64,000 nucleotides of DNA. Source: SZUA-309 sp050185825. Lineage in GTDB: Bacteria > Pseudomonadota > Gammaproteobacteria > Pseudomonadales > Azotimanducaceae. The stretch covers positions 62,001 through 126,000 of the forward strand of contig JBFWZA010000014.1 of NCBI GenBank assembly GCA_050185825.1. The letters run 5' to 3'. Shown in pieces: positions 23,241-31,723 of this stretch. The position numbers and the translations under genes were made by a program. Each line of letters begins with the position of its first letter. Position 1 is the first letter of the stretch. A model generated the notes under the pieces. That model did no database searches and was not told the origin of the DNA. It saw nothing but the letters and a program-made list of their open reading frames with translations.

Positions 23241-24440
23241 GTGAATGCCTTTCTGGACTGGCTCAGCCACGGGCTCTTGAACCTCTCGCCCCTGGCCCTC
23301 GTCGTCACCACCCTGGTGCTGACACACATCACCATCGTCTCGGTGACCGTGTACCTGCACCGCTACTCCGCGCACCGGTCGCTCACTCTGCACCCGGTGC
23401 TGCAGCACTTCTTCCGCTTCTGGCTGTGGATGACCACCGGCATGACCACGCTGGAGTGGACGGCCATCCACCGCAAGCACCATGCCGTCTGCGAAACAGA
23501 GGACGATCCGCACAGCCCGCAGATCAAGGGCCTGAAGCGCATTCTCTGGGCCGGTGCCGAGGAGTACCGGGTGGAGGCCGCGAACCAGGAGACCCTGAAG
23601 CGCTACGGTGCCGGCTGTCCGGACGACTGGATGGAGCGCAACGTCTACAGCCGTTTCCCGATCGGCGGGATTGCGATGATGATGATCATCGACCTGGCGC
23701 TGTTCGGCGTCATCGGTCTCACCGTCTGGGCCGTGCAGATGATCTGGATCCCGTTCTTCGCCGCCGGCGTCATCAACGGCATCGGCCACTACTGGGGCTA
23801 CCGCAATTTCGAGTGTCCCGATGCGGCCACCAACATCGTCCCCTGGGGCATCCTCATCGGCGGCGAGGAGCTGCACAACAACCACCACACCTATCCCAAC
23901 TCGGCCAAGCTGTCGCAGAAGTGGTTCGAGTTCGACATCGGCTGGTTCTGGATCCGGCTGTTCGAAACCCTGGGGCTGGCCAAGGCGCGGAGCACGGGCC
24001 CGGTCGCGCACACCGTGCCGGGCAAGCAGACGCTGGATCTGGACACCGCCTGGGCGGTCGTCAACAACCGCTTCCAGGTGATGGCACGCTACGCCGAGAA
24101 CGTGGTCAAGCCGCTGGTGAAGCAGGAGCTCGACGCCTCCGCCCGCGTGATCCGCAAGGCCAGGCGTGTGCTTACGCGGGAGGATTCCCTGGTGGACGAC
24201 GCCGGTCAGACCCGGATCGACGAGCTCACCCGCCAGAGCCCGAACCTGAAGACGATCTACGAGTACCGGCAGCGGCTGCAGGCCGTCTGGGCGAAGCGCG
24301 GCGGCAACGCCGAGGACATGCTGGCGGCGCTCAAGCAGTGGTGTCTCGACGCGGAAGCCACAGGTATTCAGGCGCTGAAGGACTTCGTGGCGGAGCTGCG
24401 GACCTACGCGATCCCGAACAAAGCTGCGGCGATGGCCTGA
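23241..24440 (+). CDS. Membrane fatty-acid desaturase (delta-9 acyl-lipid/acyl-CoA type)
   Basis: Di-iron membrane desaturase, 399 aa. The three histidine boxes are intact: HRYSAH (40-45), HRKHH (77-81) and HNNHH (211-215), in the order and spacing of the DesC/stearoyl-CoA class. Four membrane helices are expected around them. Beyond residue 290 the protein has an extra helical cytoplasmic tail of about 100 residues, not needed for the core. The start is GTG at 23241. It is a single-gene unit, with a strong intrinsic terminator after it and repeats in front, consistent with its own regulation (e.g. by temperature or membrane state; inference). Confidence 0.92.
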   Translation: MNAFLDWLSHGLLNLSPLALVVTTLVLTHITIVSVTVYLHRYSAHRSLTLHPVLQHFFRFWLWMTTGMTTLEWTAIHRKHHAVCETEDDPHSPQIKGLKRILWAGAEEYRVEAANQETLKRYGAGCPDDWMERNVYSRFPIGGIAMMMIIDLALFGVIGLTVWAVQMIWIPFFAAGVINGIGHYWGYRNFECPDAATNIVPWGILIGGEELHNNHHTYPNSAKLSQKWFEFDIGWFWIRLFETLGLAKARSTGPVAHTVPGKQTLDLDTAWAVVNNRFQVMARYAENVVKPLVKQELDASARVIRKARRVLTREDSLVDDAGQTRIDELTRQSPNLKTIYEYRQRLQAVWAKRGGNAEDMLAALKQWCLDAEATGIQALKDFVAELRTYAIPNKAAAMA

Positions 24441-24471
24441 GCCTGGCCTGACAGACTGACCTGCAAACGCA

Positions 24472-24495
24472 AACCGGCGCCTTCTGGCGCCGGTT
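24472..24495 (+). terminator. Intrinsic terminator between desaturase and argS
   Basis: Perfect 10-bp stem (AACCGGCGCC / GGCGCCGGTT) with a TTCT loop, followed by CTGTTT on the plus strand. It lies between the convergent desaturase and argS genes and, because both sides are T/A-flanked, could serve both. Confidence 0.8.
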
Positions 24496-24542
24496 CTGTT
24501 TCCAGGCTCCGGAAAACCGCTACATACGCGGTACGCGTCCCG

Positions 24543-26243
24543 CTACATTCGCGGGACGGTGCGGATGCCGAGCAGATCCAGACCCAGCTTGAGCCGTTCT
24601 GCCGTGATCCAGCACAGCGCCAGTCGTGAGCCCTTCACCGGATCCGCCTCGGAGAGAATCGGGCAGGCTTCGTAGAAGCGGGTGAAGGCGGCGGCCAGAT
24701 CGTAGAGCCAGATCGTCAGGAAGTGCGGATACCCTTCACGCGCCACCTGCTCCAGCACCTCCTGCAGCCGCAGCAGCAGCACGGCCAGCGCCCGCTCCTC
24801 CGCACGTTCGAGCCGGATCTCGCCCGCCAGCACCGCATCGTCCAGACCCGAGCGCCGGAAGATGCTCTGGATGCGGCTGTAGGCGTACTGCAGATAGGGC
24901 GCCGTGTTGCCGTCGAAGGACAGCATCTGGTCCCAGTCGAAGATGTAGTCGCTGGTCCGGTTCTTCGAGAGGTCCGCGTACTTCACGGCGCCGATGCCCA
25001 CGGCGTCTGCCACGTCCCGCCGTTCGGCCTCCGAGAGGTCCGGGTTCTTCTCGCCAACCAGGGCGTAGGCGCGGGCTACCGCCTCGTCGAGCAGATCGGC
25101 GAGCTTCACCACCCCGCCGTCCCGGGTCCGGAATGGCCGGCCGTCGGCGCCGAGCATGTTGCCGAACGGCTGGTGCTCGAGCGACAGGCCGTTGCCAGCG
25201 AAACCGGCGGCGCGGGCGACGGCGAACACCTGACGGAAGTGCAGGGCCTGGCGGGCGTCCGTGAGGTACAGGGCCCGGTCTGCTTCCAGTTGCCGGGAGC
25301 GGTAGCGCACCGCGGCGAGGTCGGTGGTGGCATAGAGATAGCCGCCGTCGGACTTCTGCACGATGAGGGGCAGCGGCCTGCCGTCCTTGCCCGTGAACTC
25401 GTCGAGGAACACACAGCGGGCACCGTCCGAGACGGTCAGGAGCTGCCGTGCCTCCAGGTCGGCGATCACCGCCGGCAGGTCGTCGTTGTAGGCGCTCTCG
25501 GCCATCACGTCGGCCAGCGTCAGGGTCACACCGAGGCGGTCGTAAGTGGCCTGGCAGTGTGACAGCGAGATGCGGATGAACTTGTGCCACAGCGTGCGCG
25601 TTTCCGGCTCACCCGCCTGCAGGGCCACGACCTTGGCGCGGGCCCGCTCGGCAAACCCCGCATCGCCGTCGAAGCGCTGCTTGGCCGCGCGGTAGAACAC
25701 TTCCAGGTCGGAGAGCTCGTCCGATCCTTCCCCGGTTTCCTCCAGGTGGGCGAGCAGCATCCCGAACTGCGTGCCCCAGTCCCCGACATGGTTCTGCCGG
25801 ATGACGGTGTGTCCGAGGGCGGCGAGCACCCGGGCGATGGCGTCGCCGATGATGGTGCTGCGCAGATGCCCGACGTGCATCTCCTTGGCGAGGTTGGGGC
25901 TCGAGTAGTCGACCACCACCCGTTCGGCCGCGGCTACCGCTTCCACGGGCGGCGCCTTCAGGGCGCCGGCGAGGAAGGCGGGTTTCAGGTGGATGTTGAT
26001 GAAGCCCGGTCCGGCGACCTCCAGCCGCTCGGCCAGATCGTCCGCCTCGACGGCGGCCACGACCTGCTCGGCGATCTGCCGTGGATTCTGCTTCAGCGCC
26101 TTCGCGGCGCCCATCGCGCCGTTGGCCTGGTAGTCGCCGAACTCCGGTCTCCCGGATGGCTGCACCAGCGGCGCGGCATCGCTGCCGGTCACCCGGGCGA
26201 ACGCCCGGGCGAAGCGGTCGTTGAGCAGGGTGCGCAGGTTCAC
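24543..26243 (-). CDS. argS: Arginyl-tRNA synthetase
   Basis: Class I synthetase charging tRNA-Arg. The 566-residue protein has the N-terminal Add-1 domain (GDYQANGAMGAAKAL), the HIGH motif as HVGH within SSPNLAKEMHVGHLRST, the GDWGTQFGM motif, and the C-terminal anticodon-binding DALR domain (LQYAYSRIQSIFRR onward). The KMSKS motif is replaced by a diverged loop (FRTRDGG), as is normal for bacterial ArgRS. The start is 7 nt after the stop of the cold-shock gene, so the two may be cotranscribed. Confidence 0.97.
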   Translation of the reverse strand: MNLRTLLNDRFARAFARVTGSDAAPLVQPSGRPEFGDYQANGAMGAAKALKQNPRQIAEQVVAAVEADDLAERLEVAGPGFINIHLKPAFLAGALKAPPVEAVAAAERVVVDYSSPNLAKEMHVGHLRSTIIGDAIARVLAALGHTVIRQNHVGDWGTQFGMLLAHLEETGEGSDELSDLEVFYRAAKQRFDGDAGFAERARAKVVALQAGEPETRTLWHKFIRISLSHCQATYDRLGVTLTLADVMAESAYNDDLPAVIADLEARQLLTVSDGARCVFLDEFTGKDGRPLPLIVQKSDGGYLYATTDLAAVRYRSRQLEADRALYLTDARQALHFRQVFAVARAAGFAGNGLSLEHQPFGNMLGADGRPFRTRDGGVVKLADLLDEAVARAYALVGEKNPDLSEAERRDVADAVGIGAVKYADLSKNRTSDYIFDWDQMLSFDGNTAPYLQYAYSRIQSIFRRSGLDDAVLAGEIRLERAEERALAVLLLRLQEVLEQVAREGYPHFLTIWLYDLAAAFTRFYEACPILSEADPVKGSRLALCWITAERLKLGLDLLGIRTVPRM

Positions 26244-26250
26244 TCGGATA

Positions 26251-26751
26251 TCAGGCCGGCGCGACGTCTTCCGCCTGCAGGCCCTTGTCCCGGTTGGCGA
26301 CGGTGAACGTCACGGCCTGGCCGTCCTTGAGCGACGCCCTGCGCCGCCCGTCTTCCGAGTCGCCGCGAATGGAGCGCTGGTGAACGAAGATCTCTTCTCC
26401 GGACTCACGGACGATGAAGCCGAATCCCTTCGTGCGGTTGAACCACTTCACGGTGCCGGACTCCCGGGGTCCGGAAGTGGCGGCCGTCGGCTCGGCGGCC
26501 GGTTTCGGACGAGCCTCCCGGCGCGCTCTGGCGGTGCTGTCGGCGGCCTTTGTCCTGGGCTTGCGGTCCTCCCGCACTGCCGGTGTCGCAGCCGGCGCGA
26601 ACCGCAGGCAGAGGTAACCCTGGGCGAAGAGCGCCAGGGTGGCGATGATGAACAGGGCAAGAGAGCTGCCCGGCCAGAGCCGGGTGGAGAGTTCTACGGT
26701 GACGGCGGCGAGCAGGAGCGCGCTAGCCGCAAAAATGAAAAACGTCCTCAT
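26251..26751 (-). CDS. Membrane-anchored cold-shock-domain protein
   Basis: A 166-residue protein with two predicted N-terminal membrane helices (residues about 3-20 and 30-50), a basic Ala/Arg/Pro linker (55-95), and a C-terminal cold-shock domain (about 97-160) bearing GTVKWFN, RNP1 KGFGFI and RNP2 IFVHQ. Free Csp proteins bind single-stranded RNA/DNA as chaperones; here the domain would sit on the cytoplasmic membrane face. It lies upstream of argS on the same strand. Confidence 0.88.
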   Translation of the reverse strand: MRTFFIFAASALLLAAVTVELSTRLWPGSSLALFIIATLALFAQGYLCLRFAPAATPAVREDRKPRTKAADSTARARREARPKPAAEPTAATSGPRESGTVKWFNRTKGFGFIVRESGEEIFVHQRSIRGDSEDGRRRASLKDGQAVTFTVANRDKGLQAEDVAPA

Positions 26752-26912
26752 GGTAATCGCGTGGTCTCGAGTGCTGGTGAATCAATGGTGGCCGACGTGC
26801 CTCGACAGTCTGCCGGATCCGATGGGCAGCCGGTGCCGGCGCCGGAAAAAGCGCTGCATCATACCGGGCGGCGGTGATGACGGGAACCCGGCTGTCCGGG
26901 AAGGCGGTACCG

Positions 26913-27515
26913 TCAGAGCCGGTGGGCGCGGACGATGACCACGTCCGTCTCCGGCACGCCGGCCATGCCGGCCTCCAGGCGGGTGTCCACCAGCTCGATC
27001 TCGTGCACCACTTCCTGGCCGGCGATGACCTGGCCGAACACCGTGTAGCCGGGCTGGACCCGGGAGCCGTCCAGATGCGGGTTGTGCTTGACGTTGATGT
27101 AGAACTGCGTGTCCGCGGAATCCGGATCGGCCAGTCGGGCCATGGCGACGGAATACTTCTGGTTGCTGAGGCCGTTGCCGGACTCGTTCACCACGGTTCC
27201 CGGCGGGTCGCGGTAGGTGAGCGCCGCGTCGTAGCCTCCGGCCTGGATCACGAAGCCTGCTACCACCCGGTGAAAGATGAGCCCGTCGTAGAAGCCGTCG
27301 TCCACGAGCGCAAGGAAGTTCGCGACGGACTTCGGCGCCTTGTCGGGATAGAGCTCGATGTCGATGTTGCCGAGGCTGGTCTCCAGGCGGACCCGCGGAT
27401 TGCCGGCGGGCTCGGTCGTAGCGGCGACGCCGGCCGGGCTCGCCAGCGTGCCGATCAGGGTTGCCGTCAATCCGGCCAGGAGAGAGATCAGCGGCAGCAG
27501 TCGTTGGTGGTGCAT
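26913..27515 (-). CDS. Cyclophilin-type peptidyl-prolyl isomerase, exported
   Basis: Prolyl isomerase of 200 aa with an N-terminal signal sequence (hydrophobic stretch ending ASPAGVAA), so periplasmic, like PpiA. Cyclophilin active-site elements are visible: FHRVVAGFVIQAGG (Arg of the catalytic pocket), ADPDSADTQFYINV, and a VFGQVIAGQEVV end. The start ATG at 27515 (MHHQRLL) is favoured over the 6-residue longer alternative. It follows pdxJ with a 55-nt gap. Confidence 0.92.
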   Translation of the reverse strand: MHHQRLLPLISLLAGLTATLIGTLASPAGVAATTEPAGNPRVRLETSLGNIDIELYPDKAPKSVANFLALVDDGFYDGLIFHRVVAGFVIQAGGYDAALTYRDPPGTVVNESGNGLSNQKYSVAMARLADPDSADTQFYINVKHNPHLDGSRVQPGYTVFGQVIAGQEVVHEIELVDTRLEAGMAGVPETDVVIVRAHRL

Positions 27516-27570
27516 GGCGCGCAGTGTAGCCACAGAGCCGACCCCGCGGATAGCCCGTCGGGCGGTGCCC

Positions 27571-28359
27571 TCAGCCGAGCACGGTGGGTCGGATCCCGGC
27601 CAGCACGTCCAGATAGGCGAGCACGGCGCGTTCCAGGCCCATCTTCAGGGCATCGCTGATGAGCGCGTGGCCGATCGACACTTCCGCCACCTCGGTGATG
27701 GTCCGGAACAGCACCAGGTTGTGGAGATCGAGGTCGTGGCCGGCGTTCACCCCGAGACCGATCTGATTCGCGAATCTGGCGGCTTCCAGGTAACGCTCGA
27801 ACAGGCTGCGCGTGGTCGCTCCCGCAGCGCCCTCGGCGGCGAACGCATCGGCGAACGGACCGGTGTAGAGCTCGATGCGGTCCGCACCCGTCGCCCTGGC
27901 GCGCTCGATCTGCTCCGGCACCGGGTCCATGAACAGGCTCACCCGGGCGCCGAGCGCCTGATAGCGCGCGATGCAATCCTCGAGTCGCACGGTGTCGCCG
28001 GAGAGATCCCAGCCGTGGTCGGAGGTGAGCTGGTTGTCGGAATCCGGTACCAGCGTCGCCTGTGCCGGTCGTGCGGACTCGATGAGCGCATCGAAGCCCG
28101 GGTAGCCGTTTTCTCTCGGGCCTGCAAACGGATTGCCCTCGATGTTGAACTCGATGGCCGGATGCTTGCGCAGCAGCTCGGTGAGATCGTGCACGTCTGC
28201 CGGCCTGATGTGGCGCTGGTCGGGCCGTGGATGGACCGTCACACCGGCGGCGCCGGCGCCGATCACCGTGCGCGCCGCCCACAGCACGTCGGGTGTGCCG
28301 CCCTCCCGGGCATTGCGCAGCCAGGCGATCTTGTTGACGTTGACGGAGAGAACGGTCAC
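27571..28359 (-). CDS. pdxJ: Pyridoxine 5'-phosphate synthase
   Basis: Last step of DXP-dependent vitamin B6 synthesis, condensing 1-deoxyxylulose 5-phosphate with 3-amino-2-oxopropyl phosphate. TIM-barrel markers are present: VNVNKIAWLRNARE, GVTVHPRPDQRHI, EFNIEGNPF, SLFMDPVPEQI, GADRIELYTG, GLGVNAGHDL and EVSIGHALI. It is the longer (262 aa) variant with VNVNKIA and EFNIEGNP in place of the VNIDHVATLR and NFEMG of the Pseudomonas/E. coli enzyme. The start is GTG. Not linked here to era-recO-acpS. It is 7 nt after the SH3-protein gene. Confidence 0.93.
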   Translation of the reverse strand: MTVLSVNVNKIAWLRNAREGGTPDVLWAARTVIGAGAAGVTVHPRPDQRHIRPADVHDLTELLRKHPAIEFNIEGNPFAGPRENGYPGFDALIESARPAQATLVPDSDNQLTSDHGWDLSGDTVRLEDCIARYQALGARVSLFMDPVPEQIERARATGADRIELYTGPFADAFAAEGAAGATTRSLFERYLEAARFANQIGLGVNAGHDLDLHNLVLFRTITEVAEVSIGHALISDALKMGLERAVLAYLDVLAGIRPTVLG

Positions 28360-28366
28360 CGGCGAC

Positions 28367-29083
28367 TCAGTTCCATGCCGAGCGTCGGGGCCGGGCCTTG
28401 ATCGCCACCCCGAGCACCAGGCCGGCGAGCACCAGCCCCCCGCCGATCATGAGCCAGCGTTCCTGGACGTTGTCCTCGAGCTTCGCGATGTCGGCGACCA
28501 GCTCGTCCACCTCGGAGCGCAGGCGCTCGTTCAGCGCCACGAGCTCCTTGTTCGTCTCGTTCTGTGCCATGGCCCCCGCAGAGATACGTCTGATCTCGGC
28601 CAGCTCCTGGGTGAGCTCGGCAACCTGCGCCTCGAGGTCCGCGTTGCTCTGCTCCGCTTCGCCCTTGCTGGAGCCGAGTGCGGCGAGATCGCGCTTCTGC
28701 CGCTCCACGGTATTGCTGAGCTCCTCGATGCGTTTGCTCGCCGCCGCCAGCCGGTCGCGGGCGATCGGCTGGCTGACCAGGTACTGCTCCGGCAGCCAGC
28801 CCTCCATGCCGCCTTCCGTGCGGATCTGCACGAAGTTGCTGTCGCTGTCGCGGCCGAGAACTTCCAGCCGGGTGCCGCTCGGCAGGCCGCGATGCAGGAT
28901 GCGGTTGGAGGTGGACGGCCCGCTGCGCAGCGGCACGGTCAGAACATCGGAGATATAGGCCGTCTCGGCGCGGGTCGGGTTCGGCATCAGCAGTGCGGCC
29001 AGCACGGCCGCCAGCAGCGTGGCGGAGAGGCTGACGGTCTTCGACCGGGTCGGGTATCTGGTGGATGTGATCTGGGCTGTCAT
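28367..29083 (-). CDS. YgiM-like SH3-domain membrane protein (TIGR04211 type)
   Basis: A 238-residue envelope protein with a signal peptide (about residues 14-38, ending NPTRAE), a bacterial SH3 domain (about 40-105: YISDVLTVPLRSGPSTS ... WLPEQYL), a long coiled coil (110-195) and a C-terminal membrane helix (MIGGGLVLAGLVLGVAI), closing with basic residues. The domain order and the conserved W-x-W/E-end match E. coli YgiM. The ATG at 29083 is chosen; the longer frame is antisense-like. Its role is not known; SH3b domains often bind peptidoglycan peptides. Confidence 0.85.
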   Translation of the reverse strand: MTAQITSTRYPTRSKTVSLSATLLAAVLAALLMPNPTRAETAYISDVLTVPLRSGPSTSNRILHRGLPSGTRLEVLGRDSDSNFVQIRTEGGMEGWLPEQYLVSQPIARDRLAAASKRIEELSNTVERQKRDLAALGSSKGEAEQSNADLEAQVAELTQELAEIRRISAGAMAQNETNKELVALNERLRSEVDELVADIAKLEDNVQERWLMIGGGLVLAGLVLGVAIKARPRRSAWN

Positions 29084-29120
29084 GGTCCGTGTGCTTGCGT
29101 GAATGTCCGGGGGGAGGGGA

Positions 29121-29699
29121 TCAACGGGAGGCCCGGTCTGCCGGGTCCACCGCACCGTCGGCCTTCGGCTCCTGCAGATAGCCCTTGGCGGCCAGGTAGC
29201 CGATGGTGATCGCGATGTACAGGAAGGTGAGGGCGAAACCACCGATGAGCTTGTAGCTCACCCAGAAATCCAGGGAGAAGTTGTAGGCCACCACCAGGTT
29301 GAGCGCGCCGGCAAAGAAGAATCCGGCGGCCCAGCCGAAGTTCAGTCGCTTCCAGACGTCCTCGTGCAGCGACATCTGGGCGCCGAGCATGTGGTGCAGC
29401 GCGTTCTTCCTGGAGAAGAAGTGGCTGCCCACGAGGATGCCGGCGAGCAGCCAGTTGACGATGGTGGGCTTCCAGAGGATGAAAGTCTCGTTCCGGAACG
29501 CGAGCGTCAGGCCACCGAAGATCAGGCTCGCCCAGAACGTGATCTTCAGCTCGCGGCTGACGGGTCTCTTCAGCACCAGGTAGACGAGCACCTGGAGCGT
29601 TACGCCCACCATGAGTGCTGCGGTGGCGTAGAAGATGTCCGACAGGAAGAAGACGATCACGAAGACCGCGACCGGCACGAAATCTAGAAGCTGACTCAT
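29121..29699 (-). CDS. yciB: Inner-membrane septation-associated protein YciB
   Basis: A 192-residue membrane protein of the YciB/IspZ family with five to six helices. It starts MSQLLDFVPVAVFVIVFFLSDIF, with the conserved TLAFRNETFILWKPTIVNW, and ends in a polar tail. YciB takes part in cell-envelope integrity and, in E. coli, contacts elongation and division proteins. The ATG at 29699 is chosen because the upstream extension is not family-like and is antisense to yciO. It is the first gene of a minus-strand run (yciB-ygiM-like-pdxJ-ppi) and is divergent from yciO. Confidence 0.92.
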   Translation of the reverse strand: MSQLLDFVPVAVFVIVFFLSDIFYATAALMVGVTLQVLVYLVLKRPVSRELKITFWASLIFGGLTLAFRNETFILWKPTIVNWLLAGILVGSHFFSRKNALHHMLGAQMSLHEDVWKRLNFGWAAGFFFAGALNLVVAYNFSLDFWVSYKLIGGFALTFLYIAITIGYLAAKGYLQEPKADGAVDPADRASR

Positions 29700-29762
29700 C
29701 TCGGGACTTATGGGGTTTGGTGCGATAATAACGCGATTGCGCGAACCGCCCCAGAGCCGGCT

Positions 29763-30374
29763 TTGAGTCAGTACTTCAGCATCCATCCGACCCACCCGCA
29801 GCAGCGGCTGCTGGATCAGGCCGCCGCCATCGTCACCCGTGGCGGGCTGGTGGTGTACCCCACGGACACCACCTACGCGCTCGGCTGCCACATCGGCGAC
29901 AAGAGCGCGCTGGAGCGGATCCACCAGATCCGCCGGCTCGACAAGCACCATCATATGACGCTGCTCTGCCGGGACCTCTCAGAGCTCGGCACCTACGCCC
30001 GGGTGGACAACGCGGCCTACCGGATCCTCAAGCGGCTCACTCCGGGCCCGTTCACCTTCCTGCTCCCGGCCACCCGGGAAGTGCCGCGGCGCCTGGTGCA
30101 CCCGAAGCGGAAGACCATTGGCCTGCGGGTACCGGCGAACCCCATCGCCCTGGGGCTGCTCGAGGCCCTCGGCGAGCCGATGATGACCACCACCATGATC
30201 CTGCCGGGTGAGGAGCATCCCCTGGTGGATCCGGAGGAGATCCGCGAGCGTCTCGAGAAGAGCGTCGACCTCATCATCGACGGCGGCTTCTGCGGGGTCG
30301 AGCAGACCACGGTGGTGGACCTCACGGTGCCCGGCGGCGAGGTGGTCCGGCAGGGCGCCGGGGCGTACGTCTGA
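29763..30374 (+). CDS. yciO: YciO/Sua5 family threonylcarbamoyl-AMP synthase-like protein
   Basis: A 203-residue YrdC-fold protein. Conserved segments VVYPTDTTYALGC, KSALERIHQIRRLDKHHHMTLLC, GPFTFLLPAT and TIGLRVPANPIALGLLEALG are visible. The long helix-and-HHHMTL signature fits YciO rather than TsaC. The family fold binds ATP and tRNA and makes threonylcarbamoyl-AMP; YciO is much less active in tRNA t6A formation than TsaC in known tests. The start is TTG at 29763, with a probable promoter just upstream in the 63-bp divergent gap with yciB. Confidence 0.88.
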   Translation: MSQYFSIHPTHPQQRLLDQAAAIVTRGGLVVYPTDTTYALGCHIGDKSALERIHQIRRLDKHHHMTLLCRDLSELGTYARVDNAAYRILKRLTPGPFTFLLPATREVPRRLVHPKRKTIGLRVPANPIALGLLEALGEPMMTTTMILPGEEHPLVDPEEIRERLEKSVDLIIDGGFCGVEQTTVVDLTVPGGEVVRQGAGAYV

Positions 30375-30482
30375 GGCGGTGGATCAGGGCCTGATCCGGC
30401 CGGCAAAAAGGGGCATAATGCGCCCCATTGCAGCCACCCAGCCCAGCGCCATCAGTCCCCTTTCCGAACAGAAGGTTTCCCC

Positions 30483-31694
30483 TTGAGCAGCACTGAATTC
30501 AGCAAGCGGGTGGTATCCGGCATGCGACCCACGGGTCGTCTGCATCTGGGTCATTATCACGGCGTCCTGAAGAACTGGGTCCGCCTCCAGCACGAGTACG
30601 AGTGCTACTTCTTCGTGGCGGACTGGCACGCCCTCACCACCAACTACGAGCACACGGCAGAGATCGAGCAGTACACGTTCGACACCGCGGTGGACTGGCT
30701 GGCCGCGGGGGTGAACCCGAACGCCGCGACGCTGTTCGTGCAGTCGAAGGTGCCGGAGCACGCCGAGCTGCACCTGCTGCTGTCCATGATCACGCCCGTC
30801 TCCTGGCTGGAGCGGGTGCCGAGCTACAAGGATCAGCAGGCACGTCTCAACGACCGGGACCTGTCGACCTACGGCTTCCTCGGCTACCCGCTGCTGCAGT
30901 CGGCCGACATCCTCATCTACCGCGCAGGCAACGTGCCGGTCGGGGCGGATCAGGTGGCCCACGTGGAGCTCACCCGGGAGGTGGCGCGGCGTTTCAACCA
31001 CATCTACGGCCGGGAGCCGGGCTTCGAGGAGCAGGCCGAAGCGGCGGTGAAAAAGATGGGCAAGAAAGCCGCCCGCCTGTACATGCAGCACCGGCGCGCC
31101 TATCAGGAGCAGGGTGACGCGGCGGCGCTGGAGAAGGCGAGGGCCCTGCTCGCCGAGCAGCAGAACCTGTCCATCGGCGACACCGAGCGGCTCTTCGGCT
31201 ATCTGGAAGGCGGCGGCCGGATCATCCTGCCGGAACCCCGGGCGCTGCTCACCGAGCAGGCGAAGGTGCCCGGGCTCGACGGCGAGAAGATGTCCAAGTC
31301 CTACAACAACGTGATTGAGATCCGCGAGGCGCCGGAGTCCACCCGCGAGAAGATCCGCACCATGCAGACGGACCCGGCCCGGGTGCGGCGCCAGGATCCG
31401 GGCAACCCGGACGTCTGTCCGGTGTTCAGCCTGCACCGGATCTACTCGGACGAGGAGGTCTGCCGCTGGGCAGCCGACGGTTGCAGGAGCGCCGGGATCG
31501 GCTGCATCGACTGCAAGGGGCCGCTGATCGACGCCATCACCCGGGAGCAGACCGAGCGCCGGGAGCGGGCGGCGCAGTTCGAACAGGATCCGGGACTGGT
31601 GCACGCCATTCTCCGGGACGGCTCGGAGAAGGCCCGCGATATGGCCAGAGAAACCATCGAGGAAGTGCGTGCGGCTGTCGGGATCGGCGGCTAG
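30483..31694 (+). CDS. trpS: Tryptophanyl-tRNA synthetase
   Basis: Class Ic synthetase charging tRNA-Trp. The 403-residue protein has the HIGH motif as HLGH (21-24), SADILIYRAGNVPVGADQVAH, and KMSKS in GEKMSKSYNN. About 60 residues between the Rossmann domain and KMSKS (including AARLYMQHRRAYQ and FGYLEGGGRI) form the insertion of the longer Pseudomonas-type TrpS. The start is TTG. It precedes scpA by 29 nt, an arrangement seen in several gammaproteobacteria. Confidence 0.96.
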   Translation: MSSTEFSKRVVSGMRPTGRLHLGHYHGVLKNWVRLQHEYECYFFVADWHALTTNYEHTAEIEQYTFDTAVDWLAAGVNPNAATLFVQSKVPEHAELHLLLSMITPVSWLERVPSYKDQQARLNDRDLSTYGFLGYPLLQSADILIYRAGNVPVGADQVAHVELTREVARRFNHIYGREPGFEEQAEAAVKKMGKKAARLYMQHRRAYQEQGDAAALEKARALLAEQQNLSIGDTERLFGYLEGGGRIILPEPRALLTEQAKVPGLDGEKMSKSYNNVIEIREAPESTREKIRTMQTDPARVRRQDPGNPDVCPVFSLHRIYSDEEVCRWAADGCRSAGIGCIDCKGPLIDAITREQTERRERAAQFEQDPGLVHAILRDGSEKARDMARETIEEVRAAVGIGG

Positions 31695-31723
31695 CTGGCG
31701 TGCCGGATAGAGGGGAGACGCCC

